A stretch of 10,033 nucleotides of DNA. It comes from W11650 sp041844915 (GTDB lineage: Bacteria > Bacillota > Clostridia > Lachnospirales > Vallitaleaceae). Positions 1-5,367 of this stretch are shown piece after piece. Numbering within the stretch: the first letter of the stretch is position 1; every line of letters starts with the position of its first letter. The stretch covers positions 1 to 10,033 of the forward strand of contig JBGZBY010000033.1 in assembly GCA_041844915.1 (NCBI GenBank), in the 5' to 3' direction. Under the pieces are notes generated by a model that saw nothing but the letters and a program-made list of their open reading frames with translations, searched no databases and was not told the origin of the DNA. The translations under genes and the position numbers were made by a program.

Positions 1-180
1 AAATAGGAGCCGACAGACCAACAACTGAGAAATAACAGAAAAAAGGTAGAGAAATAGCAAAAATAACAGAGAAAGAATAGGAACCAACAGGTGAACAACC
101 GAAGAATAACCGAGGAACCGCAGAGGAGTGGCGAGGAAACAATAGAAAAGCAACAGGAAAAGGATGGAGGCACGATAAAA
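1..180. repeat. Purine-rich, imperfectly repeated non-coding left edge
   Basis: The + strand here is strongly purine-biased. Positions 1-36 and 75-110 are imperfect copies of one another (27 of 36 positions match by eye, period 74), and smaller A-rich words such as AAATAACAGA recur at 31-40 and 61-70. All three minus-strand frames stay open across the whole stretch, because a pyrimidine-rich strand rarely forms stop codons. No start with a ribosome site is visible, so I read it as low-complexity, non-coding or decayed DNA rather than the 5' end of a gene leaving the window. Confidence 0.4.
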
Positions 181-255
181 GATTGACAAGAAATAAATTA
201 AAATTTCAACAGCAAATGATATGGATTCTCATTTAATTTTGTTGAATTTTACCTG

Positions 256-283
256 TTGACTTTTGAGCAGGTTTTGATATAAT
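256..283 (+). promoter_or_regulatory. Sigma-A promoter of the putative Fur-controlled small RNA
   Basis: TTGACT at 256-261 and a perfect TATAAT at 278-283 are separated by 16 bp. Transcription should start near 290. A small dyad, ACCTG (251-255) and CAGGT (268-272), overlaps the -35 box and spacer and could be an additional protein site. The next protein gene starts 900 bp away, beyond an intrinsic terminator, so this promoter serves the short unit at about 290-466. Confidence 0.75.
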
Positions 284-289
284 AAACTC

Positions 290-466
290 ATAAATGATGT
301 TGATTTTCATTATCAATGAAACAATACATTTAATGCTAAATGGCACTTATAGTGTCAGATAGCCTCCTTAAATAGCCTTACCTTATTAACCTTGAAGATT
401 AACTTAATCTTCCCCCTCTAACCAAGGGTGTAAAACAAGCGGCCTAACCTACCGCTTGTTTTTATT
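290..466 (+). ncRNA. Candidate Fur-regulated small RNA with C-rich, anti-Shine-Dalgarno-like segments
   Basis: A discrete unit of about 175 nt runs from a strong promoter with a Fur-type operator to an intrinsic terminator, with no credible protein gene inside. The longest frame is 22 codons (294-362), starts within a few bases of the transcript 5' end and has no ribosome site. The RNA can form hairpin 1 (GGCACT 342-347 with AGTGTC 351-356), then an unpaired CCTCCTTA at 363-370, which repeats the anti-Shine-Dalgarno core of 16S rRNA. Hairpin 2 follows (GAAGATT 394-400 with AATCTTC 406-412), then CCCCCTC at 412-418 and the terminator stem. C-rich single-stranded segments that mask ribosome sites are how the Firmicute small RNAs FsrA and RoxS act, and FsrA is Fur-repressed. 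The function is therefore inferred from architecture; I do not recognise the sequence as a named RNA. It could instead be the leftover leader of a lost iron-uptake gene. Confidence 0.5.
296..315. promoter_or_regulatory. Fur-box-like operator just downstream of the start site
   Basis: TGATTTTCATTATCA at 301-315 matches the Bacillus 7-1-7 Fur box TGATAATNATTATCA at 12 of 14 specified positions. The 19-mer at 296-314 matches the classical GATAATGATAATCATTATC at 15 of 19. It lies immediately after the expected start site, where a bound repressor would block promoter clearance. Related metalloregulators of the Fur family (PerR, Zur) use similar boxes, so iron is the likeliest but not the only signal. 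Confidence 0.65.
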
Positions 467-467
467 T
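432..467 (+). terminator. Rho-independent terminator of the small RNA unit
   Basis: AAAACAAGCGG (432-442) pairs perfectly with CCGCTTGTTTT (452-462) around a 9-nt loop, followed by a T-rich run to 469. The A-tract on the left arm also gives a weaker T-tract on the minus strand. Confidence 0.85.
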
Positions 468-469
468 TT

Positions 470-817
470 CCCTGTTTTCCCTCGTTTGTAGAAAATCATG
501 GGCGAAGCAAGGAAACGGCAAAGACCTGTGTACTTCTGAGGTATAAAGCGAAAATGGCGGGATAAAGAAGGACACAATATCTGGAACAAGACTGGAGGCG
601 GTCTGTTTTCGCTTGCTGTTGACGAACCGCCTGTACTTTTCGGCAGGCGGTGTTGCTTTGCTTGATTTATAAAAGGGAGCTTGCCCGCGATACCAAACAA
701 GGAGCAATTTTTTGGCAGGTGTATTTTTCCCTTGCATTAAAGGAAGGAAAGGGAGTTTGTAAAATAAGGAAAAAATAAAAAAGCTACATAGAAATAAGAA
801 GGAAATGAAATCTCAAA
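470..817. other. Non-coding stretch with competing GC-rich inverted repeats
   Basis: No gene is supported here. Minus-strand frames of 83 and 91 codons overlap each other in different registers, lack ribosome sites and run into the terminator, so I treat them as chance. The clear structure is ACCGCCTG (626-633) with CAGGCGGT (644-651), a perfect 8-bp stem with a 10-nt loop. A second AGGCGGT at 596-602 could pair with the same ACCGCCT instead, giving mutually exclusive hairpins. No T-tract follows, so it is not a plain terminator. The stretch 730-817 is A-rich and otherwise featureless. Confidence 0.4.
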
Positions 818-846
818 TTGACATTCGAGGAAAAACGATATAAAAT
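818..846 (+). promoter_or_regulatory. Sigma-A promoter, probably for the ROK regulator
   Basis: A perfect TTGACA (818-823), a 17-bp spacer and TAAAAT (841-846) predict a start near 853. The next gene on this strand begins at 1192, so the transcript would carry an untranslated leader of about 340 nt. I see no better promoter closer to the gene. Confidence 0.65.
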
Positions 847-852
847 AAAGAT

Positions 853-1175
853 ATAGCATTGATAAATTTTTCATAATTAATTTGCTTAACTTCTCATGAA
901 ATGACTGACGGTATTTTGCTGGGGGGGGGCTGTCCGTTTAAGCCTTTTACTTAAAAGACTTTGGCGGCGCGGGCTAGCGTATAGGCCGAACAGTGTGGGT
1001 TTAATAGCATAGGCTTGATAGCGCAGGCTTGGCAGAGCTTTGCTGATGCGGCAGGCTGGGAGATGATACAGGGAAGCGGAGCAATTGCAGTGGGCAATTT
1101 CCAAAGCAAACGGAGCATGGATTATCCAAAGAGTCGGTAAGGTAAAAGTATAAGGGATAATTTCCAGGCAGGAAC
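853..1175 (+). other. Long untranslated leader with a G9 tract and short tandem repeats
   Basis: The first 40 nt are AT-rich; from about 915 the sequence becomes noticeably richer in G and C than the flanks. It holds nine consecutive G (921-929), a weak CTTTT/AAAAG hairpin near 945-958, and the 14-bp tandem pair ATAGCATAGGCTTG (1004-1017) and ATAGCGCAGGCTTG (1018-1031), 12 of 14 identical. Related words occur at 974-987. I do not recognise a known riboswitch. A minus-strand open frame (886-1104) has no ribosome site. The stretch may be regulatory leader RNA or decayed insert DNA. Confidence 0.35.
1004..1031. repeat. 14-bp imperfect tandem repeat, two copies
   Basis: ATAGCATAGGCTTG is followed directly by ATAGCGCAGGCTTG (two differences). 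The pair lies in the leader upstream of the ROK regulator gene; its significance is unknown. Confidence 0.6.
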
Positions 1176-1191
1176 AGGAAAGGATAATAAT

Positions 1192-2355
1192 ATGGAAATA
1201 TTAACTGTTCACCAAAAAGGAAAATCTCAAATCAAATCCAAAAATCGCTTGAAAATTTTCAGCACGATTCTGCGCAGCGGTGGAATTTCTCGTATTGAGC
1301 TGGGAAAAAACCTTCATTTATCAGCGGCTTCTGTGACCAGAGCGGTAGAAGAGCTGGTTCAGGCAGGTCTGATTTACGAAGAAAAGAAAGAGATTACTTT
1401 TGTAGGCAGAAGGCCGGTTCTGCTAAATGTAAGAAAAAACAGCTGCTACACAATCGGGATTCATATCAGTCGCCGGAGCATCAGCCTTTGCATTCAAAAT
1501 TTGCAGGCAGAGGTAGTATATGAAGCAAAGGGCAGTATACTGGGAATGGAGCAAAGCGTAGAGCTGCTCAAGGTTCTGCACCGGTTTACCAGAGAAGCAT
1601 TGGAAAAAAGTGGAATTTCTGCCGAAAAAATCATCAGTGTGGGCTTGGCGGTCAGAGGGATTGTCAACCGGCAAAGAGGAACGGTTGTGTACTCGGAAAA
1701 AACAAAGGAAATCATTCCTATTGTGGAGTCGATGAAGCAGAGCTTTGATTGTGCTGTGTTTTTAGAGAATAATGTCGATATGGACTTGAAATGTGAATAT
1801 TCCAGAACCTTTCCTTATACCGATGAGCTGGTTTATATTTTTGCGGATGAAACTGTCAGCGGCGGCGTTATCAGCGGCAGGGAGCTGGTCAGAGGGGAAA
1901 GCAATATGGCGGCGCAGTTTGCGCATTTGGAGGTGGAGGAGAACGGCCGTGTTTGCAGCTGCGGAAAGCGGGGGCATCTTCAGCCGTATATGGCAAAATC
2001 CTCTATAGAAGAAGAATACCAGAACAAAAGCGGAGAAAAAAAGAAATTGGTTGAAATATGTCAGCTGGCTAAGTCGGGCGATCCGGCGGCGGCTGAGGTG
2101 CTACAGGAGGCGCTGAATAAGCTGGGGAAGGCATTATCACAGGTTGTTGTCCTATTTAATCCGGGAGTTATCGTGCTATGCGGAGATATTTTTGAGCATT
2201 ATCCGGAGAGCGTTTCCATATTGAAGGCGGCGGTGGAGGAGAGAATATCGATTCCGGAGCTGCTTCGCTTTGACTGGAGGATTCGGGTGCAGAAAAAGAT
2301 TCATCCCGAGCAGGATATGGCAAAGCTGGCGCTGGAATATTTGCTGGAATTTTAG
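1192..2355 (+). CDS. ROK-family (NagC/XylR-like) transcriptional regulator, apparently without kinase activity
   Basis: Predicted cytoplasmic DNA-binding repressor of the ROK family, whose regulatory members usually sense a sugar or sugar phosphate. Residues about 14-80 form a winged helix-turn-helix (recognition segment around SAASVTRAVEELV, then a basic wing with VGRRP). Residues 85-387 form the two-lobed ROK fold. The zinc-site motif is recognisable: H245, then CSCGKRGH at 255-262, with the usual third cysteine replaced by H262. Kinase features are degraded: the phosphate loop reads IGIHISRRS, the catalytic NDA region reads ENN (192-194), and the ExGH motif reads QFAH (242-245). It is therefore unlikely to phosphorylate sugar, as expected for a regulator, though the loss of the E in ExGH may also alter ligand binding. 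The ATG is preceded by AGGAAAGGA with 7 nt spacing. Length (387 aa) is normal for ROK repressors. No sugar genes adjoin it, so its target and inducer cannot be named; a strong terminator follows. Confidence 0.88.
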   Translation: MEILTVHQKGKSQIKSKNRLKIFSTILRSGGISRIELGKNLHLSAASVTRAVEELVQAGLIYEEKKEITFVGRRPVLLNVRKNSCYTIGIHISRRSISLCIQNLQAEVVYEAKGSILGMEQSVELLKVLHRFTREALEKSGISAEKIISVGLAVRGIVNRQRGTVVYSEKTKEIIPIVESMKQSFDCAVFLENNVDMDLKCEYSRTFPYTDELVYIFADETVSGGVISGRELVRGESNMAAQFAHLEVEENGRVCSCGKRGHLQPYMAKSSIEEEYQNKSGEKKKLVEICQLAKSGDPAAAEVLQEALNKLGKALSQVVVLFNPGVIVLCGDIFEHYPESVSILKAAVEERISIPELLRFDWRIRVQKKIHPEQDMAKLALEYLLEF

Positions 2356-2432
2356 ACATTTTTGTTTCACAAGAGGGCGAGAGGGCTTTCAGAGCTTGCT
2401 CGTCTATGCATGATAAAAATCCCATGAGAAAG

Positions 2433-2478
2433 ACAAGAGGCGGCAGCAATAGGAGCTATTGTTGGCCGCCTCTTGTTT
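2433..2478 (+). terminator. Rho-independent terminator of the ROK gene
   Basis: ACAAGAGGCGGC (2433-2444) pairs perfectly with GCCGCCTCTTGT (2465-2476). An inner stem, CAATAG (2447-2452) with CTATTG (2456-2461), closes a 3-nt loop. The 3' side is T-rich (TCTTGTTT). This GC stem plus T-run is also the landing site for the group IIC intron fragment that begins at its foot. Confidence 0.75.
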
Positions 2479-2701
2479 GCCCAGTATGGGCGTTTTCCAA
2501 CGGGTGAAAGTCCAAAGCGCACATAGGCAACGACGAAGCACATAGCTGAACAGCAAGGGTGTCCGCCGTGAGGCGGAATCTGAAAGAAGCTGTAAGCAAA
2601 CCTCTGACCTGACGGACAGGAACCGCATATAAGGCTCGGAAATACGGATAAGGTGGCAAAAGACACTGAAGTCCAAAAGGCTGCTGGAAGTACGAATAAA
2701 A
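2475..2701 (+). mobile_element. 5' fragment of a group IIC intron (domain I only), no ORF or catalytic domain V
   Basis: From GTTTGCCC at 2475 the sequence follows the 5' part of group IIC introns such as the Oceanobacillus iheyensis one, as I remember it. Landmarks appear in order: GCCCAGTATGGGC (first helix, 2479-2491), CGGGTGAAAGTCC (2501-2513), CAAGGGTGTCCG with GGCGGAATCTGAAAGAAGC (about 2555-2591), then GCAAACCTC, CTGACGGACAGGAAC, CATATAAGGCT, GGATAAGG and GAAGTCC (ending at 2674). The start reads GTTTG rather than the usual GTGYG. Group IIC introns insert just after terminator stem-loops, which is exactly this position. Everything downstream is missing: the rest of domain I, domains II-VI including the catalytic domain V, and the reverse-transcriptase/maturase gene. 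It is therefore an immobile, non-splicing relic. The 3' boundary is approximate. Antisense open frames across it are artefacts. Confidence 0.8.
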
Positions 2702-2736
2702 TTGCCTATATCGAAAGTGGGCTTTCGTATAGGCAA
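2694..2736 (-). terminator. Rho-independent terminator of the diguanylate cyclase gene
   Basis: TTGCCTATA (2702-2710) plus CGAAAG (2712-2717) pair with CTTTCG (2722-2727) plus TATAGGCAA (2728-2736), with one bulged T at 2711 and a TGGG loop on the + strand. Read on the minus strand the hairpin is followed by TTTTATT (2701-2695). It lies 23 nt beyond the cyclase stop codon. Confidence 0.8.
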
Positions 2737-2758
2737 ATACGGCAGACTATCAAAACCG

Positions 2759-4909
2759 TCAGGAAAGCTCCTCCGGAACAAATTCATGAATGCTTCCTTT
2801 AATCGATTTTTTGGATTGATACATGGCAGAATCGGCGAATTTCCGAAGCTCCTCGTAGCTGCTGCCGACCGAATAAATATAGCCGCAGGAAGCACTTATG
2901 GCATATTTGCTGCCATTGGGCAGAGAGATAGAGGAGGAGTTTAGCTTTTGATGGACGGCAGCAATGTCGTGCACGGCAGCTGCTTTATCCGGATAATCAA
3001 AAAGGAAGGCAAAAAACTCATCCCCGGATACTCTGGCGACAAAGGATTTCTCAGGATTTAGTTCCTGTAGGATTTTTCCGGCCTGCCGGAGATAAAGATC
3101 GCCCACGTCATGACCATAGGTGTCGTTTAGGGATTTTAGAAAATCCAAATCCCACATTGCCATGCAAACGGGGCTTTGCGGGTGCTCTGTCAAATAATTT
3201 GTGGCCTTTTCGCTAAAGGAAAAGCGATTCAGGAGAGAGGTCAAAACGTCATAGTCGCGTTCTTTTTTGATCTTCTCCTGCTCCAGCACATAGGAGGTAT
3301 AATCCAGCATAACAACGCTTCTGCCGTCCTTTAGCTCTCTGGATTTGACACACACATATTTGTGGCTTAATCTGTCAAAGTAGATATCGGTTTGGATTGT
3401 GCCGTCCTCCAATTCACTGCTGTAGGAGGAATATAAGACAAAATCCTCATAAATGCTTTTTTCCAGCGCAGCGAAGTCCTCAGCGGTAAAGGTCAAAATA
3501 TTCTCATTGGCAAAATCCTTTCCCAGTAAGGCTTGAAAGGTTCCAAATCCACGAGTAATATTGAGTATCGTATCAGTGTAGAAGGTAACTAACTTAGTTT
3601 CGCTGGCAATCAATGTGTCGGCAATCATCTGATGAAAGCCCAGAATATTTTGATTCTGCGAAAAAATGGTATTGGTTAAAATATCAATTTCCGTGATTTT
3701 CGTTTGGGGCAGGAGCAAAGATTTTTGCGGAAATTCCTTTCGTTTAATGGCGGCAGTCAGTTGCGAAATCGGGAAGACTACCTGCTTAGTAATATACAGG
3801 GCAATGATGACGCTAAACAAAATAAATAAAATAATCAAAAAAATAAAGGTTTGAGATAGCAAATTCGCTTCCTTCATAACAGTATTTCGAGGCGAGAGCG
3901 TAATGTAGTAGAAGGAAGATTCAGAAAGCGGAATGTATTCGGGAGAAGCATAGGTCAGCAGCTGAACGGAGGAGAAATATTTTTTGCCGTTCAGCTTGTG
4001 TTCAAGCAGCCGTGAGGAATAGCTAAACGAGCTTTTGCTGTCAAAAAGTGCCTCGACAATTGCTGCTGCGTCCAGCGCCTCCATATTAAATGCCTTTTCC
4101 GAAATAATTTCTGTTTTTTCGCTGAGATGGTTATGGTGCAGCAAAATTGTCTGATGCGGAAAATTCTTCGGGAAAGAGGTGCTTTCCAGCAGTTGGTCGA
4201 AGCTGGACAAAAAAATTTCCGAAGCCAAAAAGCCGTATTGACGGTTTTGATAATTCAGGGGTATGGCAAAGAGAAGCGCTGGATGGGAGCCGTCCATGGA
4301 AAGGATAGGGCTCCAACTGCCTCGATCATAAATGGGCAGAGAGTTGGTCATGGAATTTTTTTCTTTCAATTCTGTTAAGAATTGCTCCAGCACAGGCGAG
4401 CTCTGATGTTCCGAAGAGATCATCGGCGCGATGTCCGTTTGAAAGTCGATCGACTCTTTTGCAGCGAGAGCCTGCGCAACTGTAGCATTCAAACGAAGGA
4501 GGAAGGTATTTTTTCTCTCTGGATCATCAAAAAAGTTGAGATAAAGACCATCGGCATGCAGATTTCGGCTGTTTAAGATCAGCTCCGTCAGAAGCTCTGG
4601 AGAAACGGTCAGAGTAGCTCCGGGGGTTTTGCTTAATAAATAGGCTTTTTCCAAGGCAGCAACTGGCTTGGCTAAGGAAGACAGGTCAGAAAAATGAAAC
4701 CACATTTCCGAATTGACCTGATTGGCATTATTTACGACATTGTTTAAAAAGGTCTCCTTGGATTGATGAACAACGCTGTCAAATAAGCCCAATTGAAAAA
4801 TGAAAAGCCAAAAAATAAGCACTTGAAAAAAGACCATAAATAGGATGGGATAGAGAATCTTGATCCCTATGGAATCTGTTTTATGCGATTTCAATTTGAG
4901 TCCATTCAT
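2759..4909 (-). CDS. Membrane-anchored sensor diguanylate cyclase (GGDEF protein with SGDEF signature)
   Basis: Predicted to make cyclic di-GMP from two GTP in response to an extracytoplasmic signal. Numbering is from the ATG at 4909 (716 aa). A transmembrane helix lies at about 17-40. A large extracytoplasmic sensor region (about 41-353) resembles Cache-type domains in layout, though I cannot assign the family. A second transmembrane helix is at about 354-375, then a short HAMP-like linker beginning PISQL, a PAS-like segment (about 445-540) and a GGDEF domain (about 552-711). Metal and substrate residues are present: DLDFLKSLNDTYGHDVGD begins at 587, and the active loop reads RVSGDEFFAF (SGDEF 628-632). 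The RxxD inhibitory site expected five residues before this loop is absent (NPEK there), so product feedback through that site is unlikely. The ATG was chosen over an in-frame TTG at 4924 because GGGGAG sits 7 nt before the ATG and overlaps the TTG. Monocistronic, divergent from lepA, with its own terminator. Confidence 0.9.
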   Translation of the reverse strand: MNGLKLKSHKTDSIGIKILYPILFMVFFQVLIFWLFIFQLGLFDSVVHQSKETFLNNVVNNANQVNSEMWFHFSDLSSLAKPVAALEKAYLLSKTPGATLTVSPELLTELILNSRNLHADGLYLNFFDDPERKNTFLLRLNATVAQALAAKESIDFQTDIAPMISSEHQSSPVLEQFLTELKEKNSMTNSLPIYDRGSWSPILSMDGSHPALLFAIPLNYQNRQYGFLASEIFLSSFDQLLESTSFPKNFPHQTILLHHNHLSEKTEIISEKAFNMEALDAAAIVEALFDSKSSFSYSSRLLEHKLNGKKYFSSVQLLTYASPEYIPLSESSFYYITLSPRNTVMKEANLLSQTFIFLIILFILFSVIIALYITKQVVFPISQLTAAIKRKEFPQKSLLLPQTKITEIDILTNTIFSQNQNILGFHQMIADTLIASETKLVTFYTDTILNITRGFGTFQALLGKDFANENILTFTAEDFAALEKSIYEDFVLYSSYSSELEDGTIQTDIYFDRLSHKYVCVKSRELKDGRSVVMLDYTSYVLEQEKIKKERDYDVLTSLLNRFSFSEKATNYLTEHPQSPVCMAMWDLDFLKSLNDTYGHDVGDLYLRQAGKILQELNPEKSFVARVSGDEFFAFLFDYPDKAAAVHDIAAVHQKLNSSSISLPNGSKYAISASCGYIYSVGSSYEELRKFADSAMYQSKKSIKGSIHEFVPEELS

Positions 4910-4916
4910 TGTAATT

Positions 4917-4922
4917 CTCCCC
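4917..4922 (-). promoter_or_regulatory. Ribosome site that fixes the cyclase start
   Basis: On the minus strand GGGGAG precedes the ATG at 4909-4907 by 7 nt. The longer TTG-initiated reading (4924) would place its start codon against the same purine run and has no ribosome site of its own. Confidence 0.75.
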
Positions 4923-5119
4923 AAAACGGCAGCAGACCGAAAATCTGTGCAGATAAAATAATTTTTAAATTTTGTTTGATGGACAAGAACGATAGGAGTG
5001 TCCCTATTTTAAAATCTCATTTGGAAAAACATTATAACTTGAAAGCCTTCTGCGCTTTGCTCTATCTCTGAGGGTATCCTGAAAGAAGGGAGAGCCTTTG
5101 CAAGGCCGAAAATATGGTT
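4923..5119. other. Divergent intergenic region upstream of the cyclase gene
   Basis: No gene is seen. On the minus strand TATAAT lies at 5036-5031 and could be the -10 box for the cyclase, but the -35 region (CAAAGC at 5059-5054) is poor and overlaps a small GAAAGC/GCTTTG dyad, so an activator or a different sigma factor may be needed. A short dyad ATAGG/CCTAT lies near 4992-5007 in the presumed leader. Confidence 0.35.
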
Positions 5120-5149
5120 CTGACGAGTATGAAGTAACTAAGCTATAAT
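5120..5149 (+). promoter_or_regulatory. Possible upstream promoter for lepA
   Basis: CTGACG (5120-5125), an 18-bp spacer and a perfect TATAAT (5144-5149) predict a start near 5156. That transcript would include the small reading frame at 5188-5367. The -35 match is only moderate. Confidence 0.45.
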
Positions 5150-5187
5150 ATATATCGACTATATAGAAAATAAAATGAAGGGAAAAA

Positions 5188-5367
5188 TTGAAAAATAATA
5201 AACAAAAAGGAAATACCGAAGAATCACAAAGTTTATCTGCGGAAGCACTTGAAAAATGCTGGGATTCCTATTATAATACGAAAGAAGTAATCCAGTGCAG
5301 GAAAGGAACTGAAAGAATATATGAAACAGGAAAACATCAGAAATTTTTCGATCATTGCGCATATTGA
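5188..5367 (+). CDS. Doubtful 59-codon reading frame in the lepA leader
   Basis: I do not recognise this product and am unsure it exists. A TTG at 5188 is preceded by GAAGGGA with about 5 nt spacing. The frame runs 59 codons to a TGA at 5365-5367, overlapping the lepA start by 47 nt in another register. The peptide is hydrophilic, with the core TEESQSLSAEALEKCWDSYY, and has no signal peptide or membrane segment. If real it could couple translation to lepA or encode a small protein expressed from the upstream promoter. Against it are the non-ATG start, the strong lepA promoter inside it and its short length. Confidence 0.22.
   Translation: MKNNKQKGNTEESQSLSAEALEKCWDSYYNTKEVIQCRKGTERIYETGKHQKFFDHCAY
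5249..5277 (+). promoter_or_regulatory. Proximal sigma-A promoter of lepA
   Basis: TTGAAA (5249-5254), exactly 17 bp, and TATAAT (5272-5277) predict a start near 5284 and a short leader of about 37 nt. This is the best promoter match close to lepA. It lies inside the small frame at 5188-5367, which weakens the case for that frame being coding. Confidence 0.75.

Noticed and set aside
1..180. Minus-strand open frames running off the left edge, hydrophobic in translation
   Set aside because: All three minus frames are open, as expected for pyrimidine-rich sequence. There is no start with a ribosome site, and the hydrophobic translation follows from T-richness.
294..362. 22-codon ATG frame inside the small RNA
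   Set aside because: It starts about 4 nt from the predicted transcript end without a ribosome site and overlaps the Fur box.
449..737. Two overlapping minus-strand frames of 83 and 91 codons
   Set aside because: They occupy different registers over the same DNA, lack ribosome sites, are low-complexity and P/S/K-rich, and run into an intrinsic terminator.
886..1104. 72-codon minus-strand frame
   Set aside because: No ribosome site, crosses the G9 tract, antisense to a leader, and no recognisable domain.
2475..2760. Group II intron domain V or splice end near the fragment
   Set aside because: No AGC-triad hairpin of domain V type is visible before the cyclase gene begins, so the intron cannot be complete.
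2367..2895. Several minus-strand frames (up to 163 codons) across the ROK-cyclase junction
   Set aside because: They are antisense to the intron relic and out of frame with the end of the cyclase gene, and they cross two terminator hairpins.
2759..4924. Longer cyclase with TTG start at 4924
   Set aside because: The ATG at 4909 has GGGGAG 7 nt upstream, and the TTG overlaps that ribosome site.
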